DNA of 64,000 nucleotides from Alistipes sp. ZOR0009. GTDB lineage: Bacteria > Bacteroidota > Bacteroidia > Bacteroidales > ZOR0009. The DNA is taken from NCBI RefSeq assembly GCF_000798815.1, contig NZ_JTLD01000110.1, positions 65,325-129,324 on the forward strand, read 5' to 3'. Numbering within the stretch: the stretch's first letter is position 1; each line of letters opens with the position of its first letter. Shown here piece after piece: positions 7,946-16,619 of the stretch. The notes beneath the pieces were generated by a model, which did not search any database, was not told where the DNA came from, and saw only the letters and a list, made by a program, of their open reading frames with translations. The position numbers were made by a program, and so were the translations under genes.

Positions 7946-9598
7946 CTATTTTCCCCCATAACCTGCCTCCTGAGATACACGCCTAATTGCGTTTTTCGCA
8001 TCAAGATAACGAACTCCATCCGTCCCTATTTTATAAGATTGGCGAAGTATATGAAGAATCTGTTCATTACTTAAAGACGGACTTTTCTCCTTAATCAATG
8101 CGATAACTCCAGCAACAATAGGAGCCGTTTGAGAAAAGCCCCAGGTAAATGGGAACTCATTCTCATCATTAAAACCTGTCCCTATAACATTAATAGAAGA
8201 AGTACTCGTTTTTTCTGTCACAAACTCTATTGGAGTTGTTTTTACAACATCGTTACGAGAGCCAGAATAGTGGATATACACAAAACAAACATTCATTAAA
8301 GAAGCTCGATCAATAGCACTATCGAGCATGGCCTGTTCGGAAGGATCTACAGGTTGATGACTTAAACTAATAATATTTGCTCCTTGATTTAATGCATAGT
8401 CAATTCCCTTAACATAGCCTACACAACTTGCCATATAGTTTGTATCCGTAATACGAATGGGAATAATGCTTACTTCAGGAGCTACATCCAGCAATTTCCG
8501 CGCCATCCATGTACCGTGCCCCTCATTCCCTTGGTCATAGCGCACAGATGGAAAAACGGAACCTGGATTAACGTAATGCTTAGTAATAGCAGTATCTGCA
8601 CAACTAAATAAATGATCGAGAATCGCCACCTTGATCCCTTTCCCTGTTCCTATAAGACGAAGTGAATCGAGTTGAAGTACGCCATAGGACCATTCGTTAG
8701 GCTTATATGAATGATGAGCAACGAACAAGCCTGCATCAAAGTACCGTCCATAAAATTTACTATTGAGTTTCGCATTAACATTTGAATGCTTAGCAACTTC
8801 TACGTTAAAAGAACTATCGGTTGGCTTGATTATAGAAAAGTGCAAAACGTCATTTCCATTCGTCAATTTAACATCTCCCCATATTGCCTTTTTAGAATAC
8901 CTCCTCAACTCACTTTTAAGTTGCTTAGAAGACAGCATAGGGTGACTCCCTTTATAAAGAGCAAGTCCTGCTGCAACAGGAAGAGCACAGCTCTCCAGTC
9001 TTCCTTTTAGCCTAACATTAGCGTTGGGATATCCCTCGTCTTCGATGTCAACATAGGCAAACAAATCGATAGGAAACTGTCGTATAAAATCTAAATCACC
9101 GATAACCATACTAGGACCATGTGCTCCAACAATAACAGCACCTAATGCAGAAGCCCGTTCCAAAAACATTCTCCATGCTTTAGAGCCGTGAGCCGAATTC
9201 ATCTCCTTAAAGAGAGCTGGCACAACAACTACATTCCCCATACTAATCTGCTGGCTAATACATCTTAACAAGCCTTTGTAAGAAGTTGGTGTTGGTTCCT
9301 CTAGCAAAAGAGTTACTCCTGGTTTAACAGATTTCGCATCACCTATAAACTGAGATAGTTTCAAGGTTTGAAAACACCCCTTTGGAACAAGCTGACATAA
9401 TAGCATAGAGTCCTGCCTGTTTAGAGACTTAGAAACAACGGTGATAGGAACAGATCTCCCTCTGCATGCCTCCCATGCCAAAGGAAAGTTACAAAAGTTG
9501 GCAGTAAAATTCGAGGAAGGAACAGGATACTCTACCAACTGACCAAATAGACTCCCCATAAGAAGACTGAATAATATTAACATCTTAGCCTTTTTCAT
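7946..9598 (-). CDS. Secreted S8 (subtilisin) family serine protease with a degenerate extra domain
   Basis: A secreted peptidase. The start is set at 9598 because MKKAKMLILFSLLMGSLFG is a normal signal peptide; an in-frame ATG at 9640 would only add a hydrophilic tail. The active domain is C-terminal: Asp328 in VAILDHLF, His361 in GHGTWMA, Ser489 in GFSQTAPIVAG (numbered from 9598). The N-terminal half looks like a second, dead subtilase: it has WEACRGRSVPITVVS at the Asp position (Asp lost), a strand ending GNVVVVPALF, and RLESCALPVAAGLALY aligned to the Ser helix. The oxyanion Asn region of the active domain (VCFVYIHYSGSRND) is atypical. Single-gene transcript. Confidence 0.88.
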   Translation of the reverse strand: MKKAKMLILFSLLMGSLFGQLVEYPVPSSNFTANFCNFPLAWEACRGRSVPITVVSKSLNRQDSMLLCQLVPKGCFQTLKLSQFIGDAKSVKPGVTLLLEEPTPTSYKGLLRCISQQISMGNVVVVPALFKEMNSAHGSKAWRMFLERASALGAVIVGAHGPSMVIGDLDFIRQFPIDLFAYVDIEDEGYPNANVRLKGRLESCALPVAAGLALYKGSHPMLSSKQLKSELRRYSKKAIWGDVKLTNGNDVLHFSIIKPTDSSFNVEVAKHSNVNAKLNSKFYGRYFDAGLFVAHHSYKPNEWSYGVLQLDSLRLIGTGKGIKVAILDHLFSCADTAITKHYVNPGSVFPSVRYDQGNEGHGTWMARKLLDVAPEVSIIPIRITDTNYMASCVGYVKGIDYALNQGANIISLSHQPVDPSEQAMLDSAIDRASLMNVCFVYIHYSGSRNDVVKTTPIEFVTEKTSTSSINVIGTGFNDENEFPFTWGFSQTAPIVAGVIALIKEKSPSLSNEQILHILRQSYKIGTDGVRYLDAKNAIRRVSQEAGYGGK

Positions 9599-9701
9599 AT
9601 TTTTTTGCAAGAATTTAAACAATAGACGACCGAGCACCACAAAGGTTACAAGTCACATCCTTTCTTTTAATAAATAATAGCCGTTCAGAAAGGGTGTAAA
9701 A

Positions 9702-9731
9702 AAAGAGGCTGCTTTAAAAGGCAGCCTCTTT
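9702..9731. terminator. Hairpin terminator of the PASTA-rluD-ddl operon
   Basis: An 11-bp perfect stem AAAGAGGCTGC / GCAGCCTCTTT with an 8-nt loop lies just past the ddl stop, with T-rich sequence on the minus strand. Confidence 0.85.
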
Positions 9732-9751
9732 ACTATATTTTAGATCTTAAA

Positions 9752-10738
9752 TTAAAATCGAGCAATAGCGTCTTCAATTTCGAGTGTTAGCACGTCGCGC
9801 AGCTGAAGGCCCATTGCCTCAACCTGCTTAGGCACTATGCTAGCGGGGCTCATCCCTGGAATGGTGTTAATCTCGATAAAGTAGAGCTTATCGTTGCTGT
9901 AGATGTAGTCTACACGCACAATACCGCGACAGCCAAGCACGTCGTAGATGTGCGAAGAAAGTTCCTGAACACGCTCGGTAACCTCCTCAGAGATGCGGGC
10001 AGGAGTGATTTCCTCCGACATGCCTGAGGTGTACTTTGCCTCATAGTCAAAAAACTCCTTCTTAGGAACAATCTCTGTAACCGGAAATACAAGCGCCTTG
10101 CTTGGCGTCTTAATAAGGCCGTTGCCCAACTCGATACCCGTAATGCACTCCTCGATCAGGATGCTGTCGCCCTCGGTAAAGGCAGTATCGATGGCAGCCT
10201 GCAGCTGGTCGGCACCCTTAACCTTAGTAACGCCAAAGCTGCTACCGCTAGCATTGGGCTTAACAAACATAGGTAAACCTAGCTCCTCAACCAGCGCCTG
10301 GGTGTCTATTTGCTGTCCCTTACGGAACATATAGCCACGAGCCATATCCACGCCCTCATCCTCGAGGTACTTTTTGGTGGCATACTTATCGAAGGTAAGC
10401 GCCGAGGTAAAGGTGCGGCATCCTGTATATGGAAGGCGAATTAGGTCGAAATAGGCTGGGAGAATACCATTCTCACCAGGGGTTCCATGAATAACCATCA
10501 GCGCACAATCGAAGGTAACCTTCTGCCCGTTTTGCTGAAACGAGAAATCATTCTTATCGATGCTGATATCCTGAACTCCATCCTGCTTTACAGTCCACTC
10601 GGCACCCTTTATGAATATGGTGTAAGGGTTGTACAAGCTGCGGTCGATAACATCGGCCAGCTGTTGGGCGCTCTTAAAGGAGATAACGGCCTCCGAAGAG
10701 TCGCCTCCCGCTAAAATGGCAATGTTTTTTTTACTCAT
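9752..10738 (-). CDS. ddl: D-alanine--D-alanine ligase
   Basis: An ATP-grasp ligase that joins two D-alanines for the peptidoglycan stem peptide. The 328 residues match the family. Visible landmarks are MVIHGTPGENG near residue 82, the ATP-grasp strand LPMFVKPNASGSSFGV near 160, and the C-terminal metal/product site YFIEINTIPGMSP near 290. It is the last gene after a PASTA protein and rluD on the minus strand, an order that I recall from other Bacteroidetes. The 180-nt gap to rluD is filled by heptanucleotide arrays. Confidence 0.96.
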   Translation of the reverse strand: MSKKNIAILAGGDSSEAVISFKSAQQLADVIDRSLYNPYTIFIKGAEWTVKQDGVQDISIDKNDFSFQQNGQKVTFDCALMVIHGTPGENGILPAYFDLIRLPYTGCRTFTSALTFDKYATKKYLEDEGVDMARGYMFRKGQQIDTQALVEELGLPMFVKPNASGSSFGVTKVKGADQLQAAIDTAFTEGDSILIEECITGIELGNGLIKTPSKALVFPVTEIVPKKEFFDYEAKYTSGMSEEITPARISEEVTERVQELSSHIYDVLGCRGIVRVDYIYSNDKLYFIEINTIPGMSPASIVPKQVEAMGLQLRDVLTLEIEDAIARF

Positions 10739-10772
10739 ATCGGTTGATATTATTCCAATTCAGTTTTTTTAT

Positions 10773-10842
10773 TGAGTACAGAGTATTGGGTACTGAGTAC
10801 AGAGTAATGAGTAATGGGTATTGAGTATTGAGTAATGAGTAG
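10773..10842. repeat. Heptanucleotide tandem array, consensus TGAGTAN
   Basis: Ten contiguous 7-nt units: TGAGTAC, AGAGTAT, TGGGTAC, TGAGTAC, AGAGTAA, TGAGTAA, TGGGTAT, TGAGTAT, TGAGTAA, TGAGTAG. It sits between rluD and ddl inside their presumed operon. Confidence 0.9.
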
Positions 10843-10847
10843 AAGTG

Positions 10848-10916
10848 TCTCACATTCATATCTCATATCACACATCTCATATCTCAAATCGCATATCTCA
10901 CATCTCATATCACAAA
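10848..10916. repeat. Heptanucleotide tandem array, consensus TCTCATA
   Basis: Ten units of TCTCATA and variants (TCACACA, TCTCAAA, TCGCATA, TCTCACA), one of them 6 nt long. On the other strand the unit is TATGAGA, so it shares TGAG with the array just before it but runs the opposite way. Confidence 0.88.
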
Positions 10917-10918
10917 AA

Positions 10919-11995
10919 CTACTCCTCCTCTATCTCGCGGCTAGCAACATAGGTACGCCAGCGCTCTAGGAGCTGCTGCATATCGGATGGCAGCTCGCTC
11001 TCGAAGTACATTTCCTGCTTGGTTCGTGGATGCACAAAACCCAACGAACGAGCATGAAGCGCATGACGAGGGCAGATTTCGAAGCAGTTATTTACAAACT
11101 GCTTGTACTTGCTAAACGTTGTCCCCTTCAGAATTTGATCGCCACCGTAACGCTCGTCGTTAAAGAGCGGATGCTTCATAAACTCCATATGGACTCGAAT
11201 CTGATGCGTACGCCCCGTTTCGAGACGGCACTCGATGAGGTTTACGTAGCCTAAGCGTTCGAGTACCTTATAGTGGGTAACGGCATGCTTCCCCTGATCG
11301 CCCTCGGGATAAACGGCCATTTTAAGCCGATCTTTGGTGCTACGGGCAACATTCCCCACAATAGTCCCCTCCTCCTCTTCCATATTACCCCAAACCAACG
11401 CGTTATAAACACGCTTGGTGGTATGATCGAAGAATTGCTTGGCAATGTAGGCATGCGCAAACTCGTTTTTGGCAATCACCAAAATACCAGAAGTATTCTT
11501 ATCAATTCGGTGTACCAGTCCTGCTCGCATATCGCCTGTTTGAAAAAGGGGCACATCCTTTAGATGGTAAGTAAGCGCATTTACCAGCGTACCCGTATAG
11601 TTTCCGTGGCCAGGATGCACCACCATGCCCGCCTCCTTGTTAAGGACAATCACATCCTCGTCCTCGAACAGGATGTTAAGCGGTATATTTTCGGGAATTA
11701 TCTCTAGCTCCCTACGAGGATAGGGTAGCACAATGGAGATAACATCCTGCGGTTTTACCTTATAGTTCGATTTTACAGACTTCCCGTTAACAAGAATGTT
11801 GCCCGCATCTGCCGCACTCTGTATGCGGTTGCGCGAGACCTTCTCCATGCGGTTGGTAAGCCACTTATCGATACGGAGCATCCCCTGCCCCTTGTCGACA
11901 GAAAAGTTGAAGTGCTCGTACAGGCCCGACTGCTCGTCCTCCTCTTCCTCTTCGTTTTCGTTCAACAAGTCCGGGTCTTCGTATTCGTCCTTCAT
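10919..11995 (-). CDS. RluA-family rRNA pseudouridine synthase (RluD-like)
   Basis: The enzyme isomerises uridines in 23S rRNA. An acidic N-terminal tail (NENEEEEEDEQ) is followed by an S4 RNA-binding domain (about 40-95: RIDKWLTNRMEKVSRNRIQ) and the synthase domain with the catalytic Asp in GLVHRIDKNTSG. The start at 11995 (MKDEYEDPDLL, 358 residues) lies 19 nt after the PASTA gene stop. A longer frame from 12079 would overlap the PASTA coding end by 65 nt and is unlikely. Substrate uridines (1911/1915/1917 for RluD proper) are inferred from family only. Confidence 0.93.
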   Translation of the reverse strand: MKDEYEDPDLLNENEEEEEDEQSGLYEHFNFSVDKGQGMLRIDKWLTNRMEKVSRNRIQSAADAGNILVNGKSVKSNYKVKPQDVISIVLPYPRRELEIIPENIPLNILFEDEDVIVLNKEAGMVVHPGHGNYTGTLVNALTYHLKDVPLFQTGDMRAGLVHRIDKNTSGILVIAKNEFAHAYIAKQFFDHTTKRVYNALVWGNMEEEEGTIVGNVARSTKDRLKMAVYPEGDQGKHAVTHYKVLERLGYVNLIECRLETGRTHQIRVHMEFMKHPLFNDERYGGDQILKGTTFSKYKQFVNNCFEICPRHALHARSLGFVHPRTKQEMYFESELPSDMQQLLERWRTYVASREIEEE

Positions 11996-12014
11996 CAATT
12001 TATCAGTAATAATT

Positions 12015-12914
12015 TTAGAAACCTGTGTTAGCGGCCGATGCGGTATCGGCTGTATCAGTAGCAACCGTATCGGCTCCATTTGGAGAAACCATCATCCACG
12101 AAAGCGGTCTCTTGTGAGGATCCTTCGAAAGAAAGATATTCACCTTGCGACCAAACAGCAATTTTGAACGGTATGATGGATTTTGGTAGTACACCTTAGC
12201 CTGAATGGAGTCGATCGAGTTACGAACAGTCTCGTCGTAAACCGCCTCGCCCACATTGAGGTAAGACTCTACGATGGCCGATCGAGCATGGTCGAACGTT
12301 TGGCCCACCACGTTAGGCGCTTCGGTCATTTCGCCACCAGCAAGGCCAACCACCAGCTCGATAGCCGTGCTAACAGGAATTTTAGTACCTGTATAAAGCG
12401 TACGACCGTGGTAGCGCTGCTCGAGCACGTTGTTGGTTGCAATATCGCTCACGTAGGTAAGCTTACCCACCGCAAAACCTTGCGATTCGAGAATAGCCTT
12501 AGCCTGACGCAACGAGAATCCAACCACGTTAGGCACCTTGCTAAGCTTTGGCGTGCGGGTAATTATGGTTACAAAGATTTTACGACCTCGCTTAACCTGT
12601 ACGCCAGGTTCTGGATTTTGATCTATAATCATCCCAGCCTTTCGTCCAGGAATATAAATAGAATCGGCAATTTGAATTTCGAGATTGGCGTCATCGGCAG
12701 AAGCGGTAGCCTCGTCAATCATCATTCCTCTAAACTCGGGTACAGGCTGGCTAATACCATGCAGGGTTATAACATTCAGAAAAACTGAAATTACCAACCA
12801 GCTAAGAACAACTACTCCGAAAGCGATGATAAGCTGACGACTATAAACGTTACCCCATGCACGTTTAGCCTTTACTCGTATTGTTTTTGCGATTTTATCA
12901 AAATCCATACTCAC
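12015..12914 (-). CDS. PASTA-domain membrane protein
   Basis: Probably a cell-wall-associated protein: PASTA domains bind muropeptides or beta-lactam-like ligands. A short cytoplasmic head with DFDKIAKTIRVKAKRAWG is followed by one membrane helix (about 28-50) and three PASTA repeats (about 57-120, 122-195, 198-270), each beginning with a Val-Pro or Pro-Asn-Val-Val-Gly type motif such as KVPNVVGFSLRQAKA and EAPNVVGQTFDHARS. The C-terminal tail is Thr/Ala-rich (DTVATDTADTAS). No kinase domain is present, unlike Firmicutes PASTA kinases. It heads the rluD-ddl operon. Confidence 0.92.
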   Translation of the reverse strand: MSMDFDKIAKTIRVKAKRAWGNVYSRQLIIAFGVVVLSWLVISVFLNVITLHGISQPVPEFRGMMIDEATASADDANLEIQIADSIYIPGRKAGMIIDQNPEPGVQVKRGRKIFVTIITRTPKLSKVPNVVGFSLRQAKAILESQGFAVGKLTYVSDIATNNVLEQRYHGRTLYTGTKIPVSTAIELVVGLAGGEMTEAPNVVGQTFDHARSAIVESYLNVGEAVYDETVRNSIDSIQAKVYYQNPSYRSKLLFGRKVNIFLSKDPHKRPLSWMMVSPNGADTVATDTADTASAANTGF

Positions 12915-13217
12915 TGATTTAAAGCGCTAATAAAATTCAAACAAAGATATAATTATCTGCATTACGATCTGCCTATAAAATTGTGAATAGCACCGATCGG
13001 CTCACAAAAAATGTTGAAGAAAAAGCGAAGAAAGAATTAACACTACTAAGAAAACATTGGCAAACTAGAATTATGTACAACAACTTGCAACTAACTTATA
13101 AATAATCATTCTAAATTTATTCACACACCCCCTCCGGGGGATAATCTGAGTTAAATTTATATAAATTGGCAAACTGAATTGGAAAAATACTACTACGAAC
13201 TAAAAAAGAATAGCATT

Positions 13218-16200
13218 ATGTATAAAGTTGATATTCACCCGATACTGGAAGTACCCAGGGGTGAAGCGGTCGAGTTTATATTCAACGGGAAACCCGTTGC
13301 AGGGGAGAAAGGATTAACCATTGCAACGGCTCTACACCGGGCAGGATTCCCCGTCCATAGCCACAGCATCGACAACAGAGAAAGAAGCCTAGAATGCGGC
13401 ATTGGCAAGTGTGGTGCTTGCGAAATGCTGGTTGATGGTATTGCAAAGCGTATCTGCATAACTCTTGTTGATAGCGTAAAGGAGGTAAAGGAAATTCCCC
13501 ACGACTACATCCCCGACTCGAAGTTAAACGCCCAACAGAAGGAGGAGAAGGTATACAGAACCTCTGTAGCGATAATAGGTGCTGGACCCGCAGGTTTGGC
13601 AACCCGCGAGCTACTTTTAAAAAACAACATTCCGAACCTAGTTCTCGACAACAACAGCAAGATTGGCGGGCAATTCAACATGCAAACACACCAGTTCTTC
13701 TTTTTTGAAAAGGAGAAGAAGTTTGGAGGTATGCGCGGATTTGACATCGCCCAAACCCTTGCAGGTGAGAATGCCGACGGGATATTGCTAGACAGCACCG
13801 TATGGGATATACTAGAAGGGAAGCGTATTGCCGTAAAGAATATTGCCACGGATGAGATTTACTACGTTGACGCGGATTACCTGGTAGTTGCAACTGGAGC
13901 AGTACCATTTATGCCCGCATTCGAAAACGACGATCTTCCGGGAGTATATACCGCTGCGGTAGTTCAGAAGATGATGAACCAGGAGTTTACGCTTTTGGGC
14001 AAAAATGTGCTTACCATCGGAGCAGGAAATATTGGCTACCTAACCTCGTACCAGCTGATGCAGGCTGGTGCCAACGTGAAAGCAATAGTGGAGGCAGCAC
14101 CCAACGAAGGTGGATTTCCGGTGCAGGCCAATAGGGTTCGCCGACTGGGAATTCCTATAATGCTTTCGCACATCCTTGTTAAGGCTGTTCCCAATAAGGA
14201 GCACAACGGTATTGTTGGCGCCGTAATTGCCGAATGCAAAAACTTCTCCCCCATCCCGGGAACCGAAAAATATATTGATGGGATTGATGCCATAAACATC
14301 TGTACGGGGCTATTCCCCGACAACCACCTTCTAATTAAAGGAGATGAGGTGTTTGGACGCCACTGCTACGGTGCTGGCGATGCCATACGCATTGGTGAAG
14401 GAACAAGCGCGGTTCTCCGCGGACAGCAGGTTGCCTACGAAATAATGCAGGAGATAGGGATTAAAACATCCTACACCGACTATCTCGCCGTATCAAAAGA
14501 GTATATCGAATCTCAACAGCATCCCGTAAAGCTGCTCAACGAACCTTTAAGGCCAAGCGGAGAGCGACTCGAAAAACCATTCGTTATCGCCGACTGCCTT
14601 TACGGCTTCGCATGCAACCCCTGCAGCTTTGCCTGTCCACAAAACGCCATCACCAAGAACTCGACCAACACCACTCCAACCATCGACTACACCAAATGTA
14701 CCGGCTGCATGCAGTGCGTAACGCAATGCCCTGGCCTAGCTATATTTGGATACAACCTAAAAAATAACCAGCTATTCCTTCCTATCGAATTCTTCGTAGA
14801 GGAGGGAAAAGAGGTATACCTTGTTGACAATAACGGACAAACGCTAGGCGAAGGTGTCATCGAAAGGGTGATGACCAAGTCCAACAAAACCAACATGGCT
14901 AGGGTAAAAATAGGAAGCACTACCACTAGCGACATTACCGAAATCAGAGGATTCATTCCAAAAGAAAAATTCCCTGAGCCTGTAGTCCTAAAGGATGCAC
15001 CCGCAAACATAGAGACAGAAACCTACCTGTGCCACTGCGACGATGTACCGCTGGACGAAGTGCTGAAGGTTATTGGAAAAAGAAAGTTTATTTCGGCAGA
15101 TGAGATTAAGCATACCACCCGCCTAGGGATGGGCCCTTGCCGAGGAAAGCGCTGCATGAAGCGCCTAAAGGTTGCCTTAGCCCCACTCGGGATTGAAATC
15201 GTAGGCGACTCTAACCCTAGAGGTCCCCTTTCGAACCAAATTACCCTTGGAGAAGTAAAGCCTAACGGCAGAAGCGAGAAAATAATTGCGGATATCAACG
15301 CCACCCCAACGCGCAAGGTTAAAGTTACATCGCTAATTGCAGGCGGAGGAATAGCCGGAAGCTCCCTATTCTTCCATATGGCAAAGGCGGGCATGAAACC
15401 AACGCTGCTAAACTTCGGCAGAGGCTCGTCGTGGAGAAATATAGCAGGAGGACGCCCTGCCTTTAGTATCCCCGAAATTGCAGAGATAGCAGGCCGAAGC
15501 CACGACCTCTTTAGGCAGCTGCACAAGGTTTCGAACATTGATTACCGCCCGATAAACTACGTAAACTTTGCGCACGACGACAAGACCTACCAAGCATTGG
15601 AGGCATCAATGGCTTGGTCTAACGCCTACATGGTAGATCCAAAAGATTTTGCCACCGAAATATCGTCGCTAATAAACCCAAATCTGAACCTTTACAAAGG
15701 AGCCCTTATCACCCGCGACTGCTGGCAGGCCACTCCCGGAAAAACGGTAGACCTAATTCGCGACCTAGGGATACACCATGGAGGAACCATAGAGGAGGAC
15801 AGCGAGCTGATAAGCATCCATAAGGATGGGAAAGAGTTTGTAGCGCTGGTACGCAACCACAAAAAGGAGTATACGGAGTATCGCACGGAGGTATTTGTAA
15901 ACTCTCTTGGCGGAGATGCCGACCGATTTGCCAAGCAGCTGGGCTACCAGTTGGGCATGTATCCCGTAAAGCATCAAGCCTTTATCACCCGAAGGCTACC
16001 CTGGCTGGGCGCAAACAATACGCCGCTAGGCATGCTTATAGATCGCCGTAAGTATAAAGGATTTGTGGCGGTTTACGGACAGCAGCTGGCCGAAACGGGA
16101 CAAATCATAGGCTGCGCATCGCCAATGACCGACCCTCAGGAAGCAGGTAGAAATCTGGCCGTCAACTCTAAGGAGTTTATCGAAATTGTGTCTGAAGTGT

Positions 16201-16448
16201 TTACGGAATGGATTCCAAACCTTTCGAACATCGGATTCCAAGCATTCTGGGCAGGCTACTATACCGAACCTCGTATGTATATCGATACAGAAGCAGGGCT
16301 TTTAGTTGGGCTCAGAGGGCAAGGATTTATGCTTGGACTAGAGCTTGCTAGGCTGTATGTAGATAAGATTACAGGAAAGCCAACACCCGCCTACTTCGAT
16401 AGGCTATCGATAAAAGGTGATGGGCTACTAGAAACCGCTTTTAAATAG
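13218..16448 (+). CDS. Fused (2Fe-2S)/FAD/4Fe-4S/FAD dehydrogenase, sarcosine-oxidase / hydroxyproline-dehydrogenase-like
   Basis: A single 1076-residue chain, starting at the ATG of MYKVDIHP (an upstream TTG at 13179 is less likely). Domains in order: SoxA-like ferredoxin (about 15-95) with C60, C65, C68 and C80 (ECGIGKCGAC); FAD/NAD(P) disulfide-reductase fold with AIIGAGPAGLA (about 118) and TIGAGNIG (about 270); two [4Fe-4S] clusters (about 475-510: CLYGFACNPCSFACP, YTKCTGCMQCVTQCPG); a BFD-like [2Fe-2S] domain (CHCDD...GPCRGKRC); and a DAO-type FAD domain with SLIAGGGIAGSSLF to the end. Such modules usually form a multi-subunit amine or imino-acid dehydrogenase. The substrate is unknown, with sarcosine, D-proline or hydroxyproline as candidates. 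It stands alone. Confidence 0.87.
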   Translation: MYKVDIHPILEVPRGEAVEFIFNGKPVAGEKGLTIATALHRAGFPVHSHSIDNRERSLECGIGKCGACEMLVDGIAKRICITLVDSVKEVKEIPHDYIPDSKLNAQQKEEKVYRTSVAIIGAGPAGLATRELLLKNNIPNLVLDNNSKIGGQFNMQTHQFFFFEKEKKFGGMRGFDIAQTLAGENADGILLDSTVWDILEGKRIAVKNIATDEIYYVDADYLVVATGAVPFMPAFENDDLPGVYTAAVVQKMMNQEFTLLGKNVLTIGAGNIGYLTSYQLMQAGANVKAIVEAAPNEGGFPVQANRVRRLGIPIMLSHILVKAVPNKEHNGIVGAVIAECKNFSPIPGTEKYIDGIDAINICTGLFPDNHLLIKGDEVFGRHCYGAGDAIRIGEGTSAVLRGQQVAYEIMQEIGIKTSYTDYLAVSKEYIESQQHPVKLLNEPLRPSGERLEKPFVIADCLYGFACNPCSFACPQNAITKNSTNTTPTIDYTKCTGCMQCVTQCPGLAIFGYNLKNNQLFLPIEFFVEEGKEVYLVDNNGQTLGEGVIERVMTKSNKTNMARVKIGSTTTSDITEIRGFIPKEKFPEPVVLKDAPANIETETYLCHCDDVPLDEVLKVIGKRKFISADEIKHTTRLGMGPCRGKRCMKRLKVALAPLGIEIVGDSNPRGPLSNQITLGEVKPNGRSEKIIADINATPTRKVKVTSLIAGGGIAGSSLFFHMAKAGMKPTLLNFGRGSSWRNIAGGRPAFSIPEIAEIAGRSHDLFRQLHKVSNIDYRPINYVNFAHDDKTYQALEASMAWSNAYMVDPKDFATEISSLINPNLNLYKGALITRDCWQATPGKTVDLIRDLGIHHGGTIEEDSELISIHKDGKEFVALVRNHKKEYTEYRTEVFVNSLGGDADRFAKQLGYQLGMYPVKHQAFITRRLPWLGANNTPLGMLIDRRKYKGFVAVYGQQLAETGQIIGCASPMTDPQEAGRNLAVNSKEFIEIVSEVFTEWIPNLSNIGFQAFWAGYYTEPRMYIDTEAGLLVGLRGQGFMLGLELARLYVDKITGKPTPAYFDRLSIKGDGLLETAFK

Positions 16449-16457
16449 CAAACAGAA

Positions 16458-16594
16458 AGAGAGGCTGTCTTAAAAGTATCAAGATACAAGAATCAAGTAT
16501 CACGAAATGAAGCCACAGCGTACAGCAACGTGGTTTAACCTGTAGTGATACGGATATCCGGATGCTTGATACCGCTTTTTAAGACAGCCTCTCT
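16458..16594. repeat. Long imperfect inverted repeat with inner heptamer repeats, terminator-like
   Basis: Outer arms AGAGAGGCTGTCTTAAAA (16458-16475) and its complement (about 16577-16594) continue inward as GTATCAAG (16476-16483) / CTTGATAC (16565-16572) and enclose about 80 nt. The outer stem plus T-tract resembles a Bacteroidetes terminator between the convergent genes at 16448 and 16620, but the enclosed spacer is unusually long. TATCAAG, ATACAAG, AATCAAG and TATCACG follow each other in 7-nt steps from 16477. Confidence 0.75.
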
Positions 16595-16619
16595 CCTTTT
16601 TTACCTCCGAGCAACCAAG

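Noticed and set aside
10773-10916. Heptamer arrays considered as CRISPR or VNTR coding sequence
   Set aside because: Units are contiguous 7-mers without spacers, and a period of 7 does not keep a reading frame.
12183-12788. 201-codon open frame antisense to the PASTA gene
   Set aside because: It lies fully inside a well-supported gene; the length reflects codon bias on the other strand.
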